Source: TMED23 sp964566055 (lineage in GTDB: Bacteria; Pseudomonadota; Alphaproteobacteria; Rhodospirillales; UBA2165). Taken from it: a stretch of 64,000 bases of DNA. Of this stretch, positions 45,609 to 55,024 are shown in pieces. The notes beneath the pieces are model-generated. The model saw only the letters and a list, made by a program, of their open reading frames with translations. It was not told the DNA's origin and did not search any database. The position numbers and the translations under genes were made by a program. Positions within the stretch are counted from its first letter, which is position 1. Each line of letters begins with the position of its first letter. Location of the stretch: the NCBI GenBank assembly GCA_964566055.1, contig CAZMHI010000007.1:45503-109502 (forward strand), read 5' to 3'.

Positions 45609-46304
45609 TTATCTGATTTTCTGGCCATGAATGAATAAAGTATGAGTATCCTCTATAGGAACAATCTTTCCCTCTTTGGGAAGAAAACCACCTTCGTTTA
45701 ATATTTTTACGCCAGAATCCGTGACCGCCTGACGGACGTCGTCCATCAGAAACCAGGAATGAGCTGGGTCTGGGTCAAATCCATTTTCACTAAAGGCAGA
45801 CCAACCCAAATGCTTCGTGGTCAAAAATAATTGCCCGTTATTGTTCAGCCGGTCGACACTGTGCCTAACAGCGGACGCTAGAGGGCATCCGCAAAGCTGC
45901 AGAACACCAACCAGGGTGATAAGATCTACATTTTGGATATCCATGGGTAGGAATTCCAGGTCACCAACTTCAAAAATCGCCGGGCTAGACAAGGCTCGAT
46001 CACGGGCTTGAGCAACAATGGATTCGGTAATATCAACACCGATTAACTGTTGGAACTGAAGATTTTTCGTTTCAGCAATTTCAAAAAACCGGCCAGTGCC
46101 ACAGCCGATGTCCAACCATCTGTTAACATCAGGCCAATTGATAACATCAAGACCAAGGCGAAAGCGATTCAACATACTCTCTTCACTGCCCCACATGGCC
46201 TTTTGTGCATCTGTGGGTAATTGACTACTTTCAGTATATTCCCGCTTTAGCTCGGACTTTCTTTTTCGGACGACAATGGAATTTTGATATAAGTCGTTTG
46301 TCAA
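45609..46304 (-). CDS. Class I SAM-dependent methyltransferase
   Basis: A 231-residue methyltransferase. The SAM motif is RWLDIGCGTGRFFEIAE, followed by IGVDITESIVAQA and DLEFLPMDI. The start is a TTG at 46304, which is preferred because the next in-frame Met is at residue 37. It lies 10 bases downstream of the fused cytidylyltransferase gene and 10 bases upstream of pseI. Its place in the pse operon suggests methylation of pseudaminic acid or its CMP form, which is an inference. Confidence 0.65.
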   Translation of the reverse strand: MTNDLYQNSIVVRKRKSELKREYTESSQLPTDAQKAMWGSEESMLNRFRLGLDVINWPDVNRWLDIGCGTGRFFEIAETKNLQFQQLIGVDITESIVAQARDRALSSPAIFEVGDLEFLPMDIQNVDLITLVGVLQLCGCPLASAVRHSVDRLNNNGQLFLTTKHLGWSAFSENGFDPDPAHSWFLMDDVRQAVTDSGVKILNEGGFLPKEGKIVPIEDTHTLFIHGQKIR

Positions 46305-46314
46305 AATAGAAATC

Positions 46315-48357
46315 TCAACGTACCGCGAAGACCGGTTCGATCACTGGACCGGCCAGGCGTTTTTCCAGACTTCCGGAGCGGAGGTCTTGGTGGATTATCG
46401 GTAGAACCATGTTATAGGCGTGGAGAGCAGTGGCAATATTTTCACTGCTGTGGGCATAGGAAATATTGTGGCTGGCTGTTAGAAGAATGCCATTGCTGAG
46501 CATTTCCTGAATAAAAACGGATCGGATAAGCTCTTTGGTTGCCAATTTGTGATTGTTAAAAGACAGCAACTTCCATGGGGCATGACCGACCAGTGAAATT
46601 GTGTCTTCCAACTCGTGTTGTTGGATTAGTTTTTCGACACTGTTTGATAACTGTGCACCTTGGTCCCATAAGGATTGGATCACCGGCTCTCGCTGCATTT
46701 TTTCGATGACGGCTAGGGAGGCCGCAAGGGATAGAGTTTCGCCACCAAATGTGCCGGAGAAGAAAATGTCTTCCATTTCCCGCATGATATCAGCGCGCCC
46801 CATGACGGCGGAGATAGGCATACCATTGCCCATCGATTTACCGAAACACGATAGGTCAGGTCGGATATCATATAGTTCTTGAGCTCCGCCTAGAGCAAAG
46901 CGAAATCCAGTGATTATTTCATCAAATATCAGTAAGGCACCGTTTTCGTGGAGTAGATCTTTAAGACTTTTAAAGTATCCGGGCAAAGGTTCGGTAATGT
47001 TTGTTGGTTCCATAATCAGAGCTGCAAACTCTCCCGGATATCGACTTAAGAGGTCGGCGACGGCCTCTAGATCGTTATAGGGAACCACGTGAGTTAGTTC
47101 TCTGACAGCTTTTGGAACACCTTTTTCTCTTGTTGTGGCACCAATGTACCAATCCTGCCAGCCGTGATAGCCGCATGTTAGAATTCGTTCTTTGCCGGTA
47201 AAAGCACGGGCTAAGCGGACGGCAGCGGAAGTTGCATCAGTTCCATTTTTTCCAAATCTAACCATTTCAGCTGATGGAATTATCTCGACTAACTTTTCTG
47301 CTAGAATTATCTCCAGTTCTGTCGCGAGACTGAAAGTAATGCCATTATTGAGTTGGCTAGAGATAGCTCTGTCAACATCTGGATCACGATAACCGAGGAC
47401 ATTCGGCAGCAATCCCATAACAAAATCTACATAAGAGTTCCCGTCGGCATCCCAAACGCATCCACCATCACCATAGGTCAGGAACATTGGGGCGTTTTTG
47501 GGATATTGAATATGACTTTTACTGAAAGTCTGTGATCCGACAGGGATAGATTTAAGGGCCCGGTCGAGAAGTTTTTTTGAGGCGCCATATCCCTTGCTTG
47601 GAACTGCTGGTTCTTCTGCCAGCGTTTTTAAAAGTCCTTCATTTCGCTTAATTTGAGCATTGATCTCACGATATTCAGGATGATCGTCGAGAATGCCCAT
47701 TACTTCCAAGTATGAAGGAGGATGATCATTATCGAGATGGCTCACAATTTCTCTGAGGAAATCTAAATCTTCAGGGTTATCGATTGTCCAGCGTTCACTT
47801 TGAAGATTTGGCAGCGGACAGGACAAAGCGCTTATTGAATACCGGTGTCTATTATAGTGAATGAAAGGAGTGACATGTTCCCGCTCGATTAACAAAGTAG
47901 CTTCTGCATTGGCTTCTGCCAGAGCTGAAGCCGAAAAGACTTCACAATCTAGGCCATCCGGCCAATTAGCCGGACTGCAATTGCTGGTATAGTCGGCCTT
48001 GCTAGACTTAAAGAGCGCAAGAACGGTGCCGCAGATTTGAGGATCAAGCAACGGACAATCAGCTGTTAAGCGGATGACAATATCTGCAGATTCGGACGTT
48101 GCGGTTTCGGCAAATCTCGCCAGTACGTCAGTTTCAGATCCGCGAAAACATTTAACAGAATTTTGCTGGCACCAATCCTGAATAGCATCATCTGCAGGGG
48201 TCGTTGAAGTTGCAACAACTGTTTCGTCAACGCCGGGAATTTGTTGGGCTGCCCGGACCACCCAGTTTAACACCGGCATTGATCCCAGTTTCTCCAGAAC
48301 TTTACCGGGTAGGCGAGAGGATCCCATTCGGGCCTGGACAATGGCAACTGTTTTCAT
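46315..48357 (-). CDS. SpsF-like cytidylyltransferase fused to a class III aminotransferase
   Basis: A 680-residue fusion. Residues 1-240 are an SpsF/PseF-type nucleotidyltransferase (VQARMGSSRLPGKVL; TADCPLLDP carrying the metal Asp), which would form CMP-pseudaminic acid. Residues 260-680 are a glutamate-1-semialdehyde aminomutase-like class III aminotransferase. Seen are KNGTDATSAAVRLARAFTG, IFDEIITGFR with the PLP-ring Asp, and the Schiff-base Lys507 in CFGKSMGNG. Fusions of this kind place a PLP step beside the CMP transfer. The ATG at 48357 overlaps the TGA of the upstream oxidoreductase (ATGA). Confidence 0.75.
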   Translation of the reverse strand: MKTVAIVQARMGSSRLPGKVLEKLGSMPVLNWVVRAAQQIPGVDETVVATSTTPADDAIQDWCQQNSVKCFRGSETDVLARFAETATSESADIVIRLTADCPLLDPQICGTVLALFKSSKADYTSNCSPANWPDGLDCEVFSASALAEANAEATLLIEREHVTPFIHYNRHRYSISALSCPLPNLQSERWTIDNPEDLDFLREIVSHLDNDHPPSYLEVMGILDDHPEYREINAQIKRNEGLLKTLAEEPAVPSKGYGASKKLLDRALKSIPVGSQTFSKSHIQYPKNAPMFLTYGDGGCVWDADGNSYVDFVMGLLPNVLGYRDPDVDRAISSQLNNGITFSLATELEIILAEKLVEIIPSAEMVRFGKNGTDATSAAVRLARAFTGKERILTCGYHGWQDWYIGATTREKGVPKAVRELTHVVPYNDLEAVADLLSRYPGEFAALIMEPTNITEPLPGYFKSLKDLLHENGALLIFDEIITGFRFALGGAQELYDIRPDLSCFGKSMGNGMPISAVMGRADIMREMEDIFFSGTFGGETLSLAASLAVIEKMQREPVIQSLWDQGAQLSNSVEKLIQQHELEDTISLVGHAPWKLLSFNNHKLATKELIRSVFIQEMLSNGILLTASHNISYAHSSENIATALHAYNMVLPIIHQDLRSGSLEKRLAGPVIEPVFAVR

Positions 48358-49319
48358 GATGTTGGCAGTCCGCACAACTGGCGTGCAGCTATCACTTGTT
48401 TAAGACTCTCAAAAGCGGTGCGACCATCGCAGGGCGGCGCTATATTTTTTTCAACACACTCGACAAAGGCTGCCATTTCTTCGATGTAATCTTCAGCTGA
48501 GCTGGTAGAATCGAAAATCAATTGTTGCCTGACAACACCCTCAAAATCGGTGAGCGTTAGGTCGCGTTTAACAATATCAATTTTTAAATTTCCAGCGTTG
48601 CCACCAATATCACAGCTACGCCGCGTGGGGCGAGAAATGTAATCCAGGTGCAGGTTTGAATGAACTCCAGATGCGTGCCGGAGAACAATATCTGCACAAT
48701 CCTCTGAAGAAATTTCAATTTCACCCGTGTTTCGGGCGGCCGCTGTGAGTGTTTCAGCTGGACCTAATAAATAATTTGCGAGATCAATTTCGTGAATAAT
48801 GTCGAACAATACTCCACCGGTTATTGGGTCGGCCGTATATCCCAAGCGGTAATCCTGATCTGGCCGCCAGTTTGGAAGGTAGTGAGACGATTGGAAAATT
48901 GCCCAAAGCGGCTGACCGATTGCGCCTTCTTCGAGCAGATTTTTTGCCGCTCTCACGGCAGGGTGAAATCGGAGGTTTAAGCCGGCGAAGACCTGAAGCC
49001 CCTTTGCGGTGGCTTCATCCAACAGGATGTCAACGCCGTCGGCTGTGTGCGACAAAGGTTTTTCCACAAAGGTATGGCAAGTTGCTGCAATTGAATCTTT
49101 TAAGTCTTGCAAATGAAATTGGTTCGGTGAGCAAATGACAACGGCCTGAGATTTATCGAGTACTTCATCACGAGATGATGTCACGGGCATACCTAGGTTG
49201 CGTGCCCGCTCAACTTGTTGAGCCGAAGGATCAAAGGCGATCACTTTTTGACCCAATTTAATTAAATTGGCGGCATGACGGGACCCAATTGAGCCCAGCC
49301 CAAGAATTCCATAGATCAT
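48354..49319 (-). CDS. Gfo/Idh/MocA-family oxidoreductase
   Basis: A 321-residue sugar oxidoreductase with the NAD loop LGLGSIGSRHAAN (6-18), VEKPLSHT (EKP 86-88) and a GGVLFDIIHEIDLA segment with the conserved Glu-Asp pair. Its TGA overlaps the ATG of the cytidylyltransferase-aminotransferase gene. An oxidoreductase coupled to an aminotransferase suggests a two-step keto-then-amino conversion of a sugar, in which this enzyme makes a ketone and the PLP domain aminates it. That pairing is an inference. Confidence 0.75.
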   Translation of the reverse strand: MIYGILGLGSIGSRHAANLIKLGQKVIAFDPSAQQVERARNLGMPVTSSRDEVLDKSQAVVICSPNQFHLQDLKDSIAATCHTFVEKPLSHTADGVDILLDEATAKGLQVFAGLNLRFHPAVRAAKNLLEEGAIGQPLWAIFQSSHYLPNWRPDQDYRLGYTADPITGGVLFDIIHEIDLANYLLGPAETLTAAARNTGEIEISSEDCADIVLRHASGVHSNLHLDYISRPTRRSCDIGGNAGNLKIDIVKRDLTLTDFEGVVRQQLIFDSTSSAEDYIEEMAAFVECVEKNIAPPCDGRTAFESLKQVIAARQLCGLPTS

Positions 49320-49374
49320 GAGAGTTGTGCTTTTACTACCAAGAATATATTAGCCCGAAAATCAGGAAATTAAG

Positions 49375-51423
49375 CTAACTGGAAATTTGACTGTAGCCCC
49401 GCCACAAATTTCTCAACGATTCTGAGAAAATAACCCTTGAGGCGTTTAATTCTATATCTCCTAGGTACATTTTTTGTGATTGGCTGACGATGTCTTTGAT
49501 GGTTTCATGATTCCAGGCCAAAACGTAGGAAGTTGAATTGTTATATGTCCGCAGCAATTGATTATTATCTTCCTCATACCAAGTGGCGACATCATACTCT
49601 AATTCGATAACCTCTTCTTCGTCAGGAGGTCCGGATATATCAAATACGGGTGCTAAATCTCGTGTTGCCAATATCCAGCGCTCAAGATCGAGAAGAGCGG
49701 AAAGTTCTTCTTCATCAAGACTTGATTTTTTTAAATCACGAACGAGTTTAATGGTGAGGCGGGTAAATTCTGTCCCGGCCTGGAGGTGCATCAAAGCGCG
49801 AAAACGACGGAGCAGGTTGTCACCAGCGTCGCCTTTGAGTAATTCGTCATAATGCTCTTGTTTTGAAAAATGTTCATATAAGGCTTTTTTTGAAGGGTAC
49901 AGTTCATCCGACGTTGCTTTAAGGTAAGCGTTATAAACTGAGCGGATTGCGGTCAAAGATTTGTCGCTATGAATCTGAGAGTAGAGGGCTAATAAGAACT
50001 CAGAGAACTCAATTTTAAACTCCTTCAGAATACGGCGAATCGCGTCATATTGTTCGGAGGCAAATACCGTGGACACCAGCGCCAAACCCCGGCAAATATT
50101 ATAATCATCATGACTCATTGTGTTGGTTTCGATACAAACTTCTTCAACTTCAAAAACCTTGCGATTACGATATTCACCAAATTGGCGGGGCAGACACCTG
50201 AACATTGTTTTTATCGCATGGTCTTTTCGGGTTTTTTTGGAACTAAGGTCGGTACCCATGAGCATCATTGTCGTATAAACATTGATCATTTCAATGCCGA
50301 TATTCGCCACCATTTTGACACCGTTAAAGAAACTTTCTCTGGTTTCGCCGGGAAGCGGCACAATGATTTCACCAATCATTCTCATATTGGCTTCATCTGT
50401 ATGTTTGCGTAATTCTTGATACTGCTCAGGCGATAAATTTTTGCGTTTTATTTTTTCAAGTACGGTGTCATCCATTGACTGGGTTGCACAGTTAATTTCC
50501 ATCCGGCTTTTGAGCAATTTTCCAACTTCGATGATCCGCTCATGATTGGTTTTTCCTGTCGTGACCTGTATCCCTTGAGGCCAATCCGTCTCATCCATAA
50601 TTTTACCAATTTGAGAAGCGACTTCTATATCGCGTGGATACATTCCGAAGTTAGAGTCCGTTATGCCGAGCCGTACCCCGGGAAAACCTTTCATTTTTTC
50701 TGCAATATAGCCGACTTCTCTGCCTACGCGTTCGGACGAAAAAACGGCTAGCTTATTGTAGGATAATACGCCCTGACAGCAGAATGTGCATGAAAACGGG
50801 CAGCCTCGAGCGGTTTCGATAAGTGGGATATATTCGCCATTGAGCCACTTATCCATAAGGCCGGTAATGTAGGGTGATGGTATTAAATCTAGATCGCGGG
50901 TTCTTTCAGCCGGCGGTCCTAGATGAATGGACCCATCATCGGGATTTAGATTTGCTAGCCCGTATTGCGGGACACTGCGCAATTCATTCACGCTGATACC
51001 AGCAACAATTTGTTTTATCAGTTGATAAAAGGCGACTTCACCTTCATAGGGACAGTAAAAATCGATATAGGGCCGCTCATTTAAATATTGAGCCCGTTCG
51101 TCCAATTCAGGTGGAAATTCAGGGCCACCGCATATTGCAATGGTGTCAGGCCGATCTTCTTTTAATAATGAAAAAACTTGGTAATTGAGATCAGAATTCC
51201 AGCAGTAATTGGCCAACCCGACGACATCGGGACACCATTCATCTGCATCCGCCAGCAATTCATCGGGGTCATCGAACAGACGAACTTCGACGCTGCCTTC
51301 CGGCATTTCTTTCAGCAAATACGTGGTTAAATAACCAATGCCCAAGGGGGCATAGATTGAATGTTTGCCGATCGTACTGTGGCGCAAGTCACCAAGCGCT
51401 ATTTTTAGGGGATTATTTCCCAC
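49375..51423 (-). CDS. B12-binding-domain radical SAM protein (intact paralogue)
   Basis: A roughly 682-residue class B radical SAM protein. An N-terminal cobalamin-binding-type domain (VGLANYCWNSDLN; ICGGPEFPPEL) leads into CX3CX2C (RGCPFSCTFC; residues 208, 212 and 215 from the GTG start), followed by Cys-Gln-Gly. A long C-terminal helical extension is present. I prefer the GTG at 51423, which has GGAG eight bases upstream; the ATG at 51444 has no ribosome-binding site. It is paralogous over its whole length to the TGA-interrupted gene at 24005-26014. Likely reactions include methylation or rearrangement of a glycan or lipid carbon. Confidence 0.8.
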   Translation of the reverse strand: MGNNPLKIALGDLRHSTIGKHSIYAPLGIGYLTTYLLKEMPEGSVEVRLFDDPDELLADADEWCPDVVGLANYCWNSDLNYQVFSLLKEDRPDTIAICGGPEFPPELDERAQYLNERPYIDFYCPYEGEVAFYQLIKQIVAGISVNELRSVPQYGLANLNPDDGSIHLGPPAERTRDLDLIPSPYITGLMDKWLNGEYIPLIETARGCPFSCTFCCQGVLSYNKLAVFSSERVGREVGYIAEKMKGFPGVRLGITDSNFGMYPRDIEVASQIGKIMDETDWPQGIQVTTGKTNHERIIEVGKLLKSRMEINCATQSMDDTVLEKIKRKNLSPEQYQELRKHTDEANMRMIGEIIVPLPGETRESFFNGVKMVANIGIEMINVYTTMMLMGTDLSSKKTRKDHAIKTMFRCLPRQFGEYRNRKVFEVEEVCIETNTMSHDDYNICRGLALVSTVFASEQYDAIRRILKEFKIEFSEFLLALYSQIHSDKSLTAIRSVYNAYLKATSDELYPSKKALYEHFSKQEHYDELLKGDAGDNLLRRFRALMHLQAGTEFTRLTIKLVRDLKKSSLDEEELSALLDLERWILATRDLAPVFDISGPPDEEEVIELEYDVATWYEEDNNQLLRTYNNSTSYVLAWNHETIKDIVSQSQKMYLGDIELNASRVIFSESLRNLWRGYSQISS

Positions 51424-51468
51424 GAGAATTACTCCAGAAAGCATCGCAAGCGATTGTATATACGTTAT

Positions 51469-51499
51469 ATTTTAGCAAAATTGCAGATAATTTTGTAAA
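51469..51499 (-). promoter_or_regulatory. Candidate promoter for the B12 radical SAM gene
   Basis: Read on the minus strand, TTTACA (51499-51494) and TAAAAT (51474-51469) match -35 and -10 consensus at 5/6 each, with a 19-base spacer. They lie just upstream of the radical SAM gene in a very AT-rich gap. The long spacer and AT richness make this a weak call. Confidence 0.3.
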
Positions 51500-51556
51500 A
51501 ATATTGTCTAATTTAAACACAAGATAATTGTTACTATAGTTGCCAGGGACAATGGA

Positions 51557-53278
51557 TTATCCAACATGTTTGAGGCCGGCCAATGATTTCATCCAGTGCC
51601 ACCACCATAACTGGTCGGTCCGGGCAAATTGATTAACCCAGATTTTGCGAGCATCTTGAACCTCTTTACTCTGCCACCAGTCTTCAATATTTTCTTCGAT
51701 GCTATTAATGTAAGCGGCTGCTGAAACTGCTGATTCGTGAACAACGCCACATTTTCTTAAAGCTTCAAAATAGGGTTCGGCCTCCGAATGCGGCGCCATT
51801 ATTTCGGGCGGCATGTAGACTATAGTCGGGACATTTGCCGCCATGGAGAAATTCATCGTCGTGCTAAATGATGTAATAACCACGAGACGACATTTCAGAA
51901 GTGCTTTCTCCAGGTCTGTCTCAAGCATGGGTATTTTGGGAAACCGAGTGCTAACCAAGGCGCGGACTTCGATGTCATTAGCCGTCCGGGTATAGGGCCG
52001 GTAAACAACGGCATTACGAACTTTCTGGCTTAGATTATCGATAAAATTTATAGAATCCTTGCAATACCAAAGATGCACACTGCTTCTAGAACACCAATGT
52101 ATTCGATGCAAATTAATCCTGATAGCTGGACCAATAACAATTATATCTTCAGTTTGGCGGCGGTGCTTGTCGGCCATTTTACTGTGGTAGGGAGAAGGTA
52201 AAGGCAGAATATGCCCGTTCTCTGATTTATTATAGTTCCAACCCCAACTGATAAAAATGCACGACTTACCTTCCATTTCGTTAAACATCAAATTGTAGTT
52301 TAACATGCCATATTCACCACCATGCTGAAATACGACCCTTTTTTCACCTGCTTCTATAGCGAAGGCAGCAATAACTTTTTCTTGCTCATTCCAGAAACTT
52401 AATGTTCCGAGTCTCAAACGGCCAGCCCGGTAAGGTAATTTTATTGCTTTCGCCGCAAGTTCACTAAATCCTTCGAGAAGGCTGTGCGGTATGGTTGCCT
52501 CAATGAGGTAGTCCAAGACCTTTAAAAAACGTGGCGGAAACAAATCTTCGGGTAAATTAGGTGTCGTTGAATCATGCTGTTGATTCGATCTGCGTTTCGG
52601 CAAAATATTCACATAAAGCGCCAAAAGAAAGCCACTCCATTTAATGCCAAGGATGTCTGAGTAACCCAACCGGTATTTTATTTTTCGAACTAAGCTGCCA
52701 ATTTTACTTTTTGTATCGGCCCGTGGCTCACTTACTATAGGCCGTGCTCGTGGTGCCAGAGGAGCCGCAGGCGTCAATTGCCAATTTTCAGGTGATAATG
52801 CTCGGGCAAGCTCTGAATCTATCCACCAATTAAAATTATAATCCCTCAATAATAAATCCAAAACTTCCGCCGTATCCCTGATCTGCCACTCACTCGGTCC
52901 ATCATATATTTTAACTGCTAAGGATCGACTTTGATGAAGTTCGTCCAAATTTCTTAACCGGGAATATCCGGTCCAAGCCCGTTGAACAATTTCAATCAAC
53001 CAAGGGAGAATTATGATGCGCCAAAAATCATTCGAATAATGGGAATTGTGGTAGGTGTTCAACTGTTCCGCAAAACGCGGTATTAACGTGTTGATGAGCT
53101 TGCGCACATTCCTTTCAGCAATCTCCAGTGAAGCTTCGTTTTTATAGGCATCGACAAACTCCAAATTTTGCCAATTTGGAAAAACATCTTCGCGATCTAT
53201 AAAACAGTGAGGGCCAAGTGCGATTTCCTGGGAATCGTCAAAGGTATCGCCAATCGTGGAAAGGTGTAGAACCGTCAT
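51557..53278 (-). CDS. Putative transferase, LIC12162-like family
   Basis: A 573-residue protein resembling the LIC12162-type putative transferases of surface glycan loci. Diagnostic parts are an LGPHCFID start region, SNDFWRIIILPWLIEIVQRAW (about 82-102), VFQHGGEYGMLNYN, and a C-terminal GT-B-like VVITSFSTTMNFSMAANVPTIVY segment. Members are thought to be glycosyl- or phosphotransferases acting on surface polysaccharide; no activity is established that I know of. It lies between the B12 radical SAM gene and the two-domain methyltransferase. Confidence 0.55.
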   Translation of the reverse strand: MTVLHLSTIGDTFDDSQEIALGPHCFIDREDVFPNWQNLEFVDAYKNEASLEIAERNVRKLINTLIPRFAEQLNTYHNSHYSNDFWRIIILPWLIEIVQRAWTGYSRLRNLDELHQSRSLAVKIYDGPSEWQIRDTAEVLDLLLRDYNFNWWIDSELARALSPENWQLTPAAPLAPRARPIVSEPRADTKSKIGSLVRKIKYRLGYSDILGIKWSGFLLALYVNILPKRRSNQQHDSTTPNLPEDLFPPRFLKVLDYLIEATIPHSLLEGFSELAAKAIKLPYRAGRLRLGTLSFWNEQEKVIAAFAIEAGEKRVVFQHGGEYGMLNYNLMFNEMEGKSCIFISWGWNYNKSENGHILPLPSPYHSKMADKHRRQTEDIIVIGPAIRINLHRIHWCSRSSVHLWYCKDSINFIDNLSQKVRNAVVYRPYTRTANDIEVRALVSTRFPKIPMLETDLEKALLKCRLVVITSFSTTMNFSMAANVPTIVYMPPEIMAPHSEAEPYFEALRKCGVVHESAVSAAAYINSIEENIEDWWQSKEVQDARKIWVNQFARTDQLWWWHWMKSLAGLKHVG

Positions 53279-53356
53279 CGTCTTGTCAGTTTTGTCAATC
53301 AGGCCGGATATTATGAGCGTTGTAAGTACAGTTATATTCGACCAAGCTGTTGATAA

Positions 53357-54907
53357 TCATACATTCTGGCTACTGCGTTTACCTGATATGACTTGGAATG
53401 ACTGAAAATGCGGAAGACCGCCATATTCGAAATGGTTGATCGTGACGTCAAAATACTTTTCCCAAAGAGAGGCTAGATTTTCATCCGTTGCGGCAAACAA
53501 TTTTAGTCCGGTACAATTTAAATCATCAAAATCTTCGGTTAACTGATAATAATTGCCGCTTAAATGATCAGCGCTCGAAAATACTCCAGCTTGAGGAGAT
53601 ATATAGGCCATGAAAATTTCACCGTCCTCAGCCACGGTCCGAGACACCTCTTCGACAAATTCCTTCTGATTGGCGATAAGATTTGAAGCGAGGCTAAAAG
53701 CGACGTCAAATTGCCCGGTTTGAAACGGGAGTTTGTTATCGTGCCAAATTTCAAGTGTCGGCAAATGCTTTAGGTCTGCCTCACCGGTTACAGCGATTAT
53801 TTTATCCCGCATGTTTGTATTCAGACATACGCCGGTCGGTAAATAATTAAAACGGTCCATGGCAATAATATGAGATGGGCCTAAGCAGTTGACTTCAAGT
53901 GCGGCTAAATTTTCGACCTTTGATATGCTTACCTCCTGACCTACTGTGGGGCGGAAATAATCACTATCTTGGCGCCTTTTCCAGGATGCTAAAAAGCGGA
54001 CAATCTCAACATTTGGATACTCTTGAAGAATTGTTGAAGTCGTTCCGTCCGGTTCGGTTGATAAATTTTCTAAAGCCAAAATATTGGTTTGGGTAAATTG
54101 ACTCTCCGTGTCCGTCGACTGAATGTATACCAGTGGCACCAGTTCCGTGGGGGTAGAGCCTACCGATTGCATTTCAGCATTATCCGGTCGATTTTTTTTC
54201 TGTCCACGCAAATAGTGCCATGATTGATGGACTTCAAGCAGATCAGTTTCATAACCGTCAATATTTAAATCAAAACTACGTCCATAAATATCTTCTAGTT
54301 GCTGGGAATTTTTATATAGGAAAACCTCAAGTCCGGGCAGGCGAGGATTGGGATGATTGTCGGTAAAGCTGACAACGCCCCCTGGCTCTCCATCTATGTG
54401 CTTCATATATCCGTGATGTGTAGTGAAGAAGGAGAAAAAGATAATGCCTCCGGGTGTCAGCATGCGGGCACATTCATCGGCGAAAAATTCTTGATCTAAA
54501 TTGTTGTATACGCATTGCAGGCCGATAATGGCATCATAATAACCGTCTTCCACAGATAGCGGGACGCTCTCAAAATAGGCTGCACTTAAGTGTTCTTCAA
54601 AACCATAAAACTTGATAGCTTCATTGGCCACGTCAACGGCATCTTCAGATACTTCCAGGCCATGAACATCACATCCTTCCAGTGCCATCATGCGCATATT
54701 AGCAATACTGCCAAAGCCAAATTCCAATACACGGGGACGCCTGTCTGTTGGCCAATTAGGGCTATTTTTCCAGCGTCGAATAAAATCAACTAGTCGTAAG
54801 TTGGGATATTGGGTGCCTGGCATCAGAGTACCTTTTTCATAGGTACTGTATATAGATTTCCAAATGGCTAGGTTTTTATCGTTATTTTCTTCATGAGCTA
54901 AAGACAT
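53357..54907 (-). CDS. Two-domain SAM methyltransferase
   Basis: A 516-residue protein with two apparent methyltransferase domains. The first (about 30-230) has RVLEFGFGSIANMRMMALEG and VHGLEVSEDAVDVA. The second (about 290-516) has a degenerate SAM site but keeps FDVAFSLASNLIAN and an ISPQAG loop. Tandem domains can methylate two positions, or one may be regulatory. It is likely a glycan-methylating enzyme, in line with the other methyltransferases here. It follows the 55025 methyltransferase gene by 117 bases. Confidence 0.6.
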   Translation of the reverse strand: MSLAHEENNDKNLAIWKSIYSTYEKGTLMPGTQYPNLRLVDFIRRWKNSPNWPTDRRPRVLEFGFGSIANMRMMALEGCDVHGLEVSEDAVDVANEAIKFYGFEEHLSAAYFESVPLSVEDGYYDAIIGLQCVYNNLDQEFFADECARMLTPGGIIFFSFFTTHHGYMKHIDGEPGGVVSFTDNHPNPRLPGLEVFLYKNSQQLEDIYGRSFDLNIDGYETDLLEVHQSWHYLRGQKKNRPDNAEMQSVGSTPTELVPLVYIQSTDTESQFTQTNILALENLSTEPDGTTSTILQEYPNVEIVRFLASWKRRQDSDYFRPTVGQEVSISKVENLAALEVNCLGPSHIIAMDRFNYLPTGVCLNTNMRDKIIAVTGEADLKHLPTLEIWHDNKLPFQTGQFDVAFSLASNLIANQKEFVEEVSRTVAEDGEIFMAYISPQAGVFSSADHLSGNYYQLTEDFDDLNCTGLKLFAATDENLASLWEKYFDVTINHFEYGGLPHFQSFQVISGKRSSQNV

Positions 54908-55024
54908 GTAGTTTTTCCGTGCGTTAAGTCGATCAATCTCTGATTACAAGACTGTTCGGTTAGTGAATAAATCATATTGGGTAATAGGGTTAAGCGTGAC
55001 CAAATAAAACTGCTGCTGAAAGGC

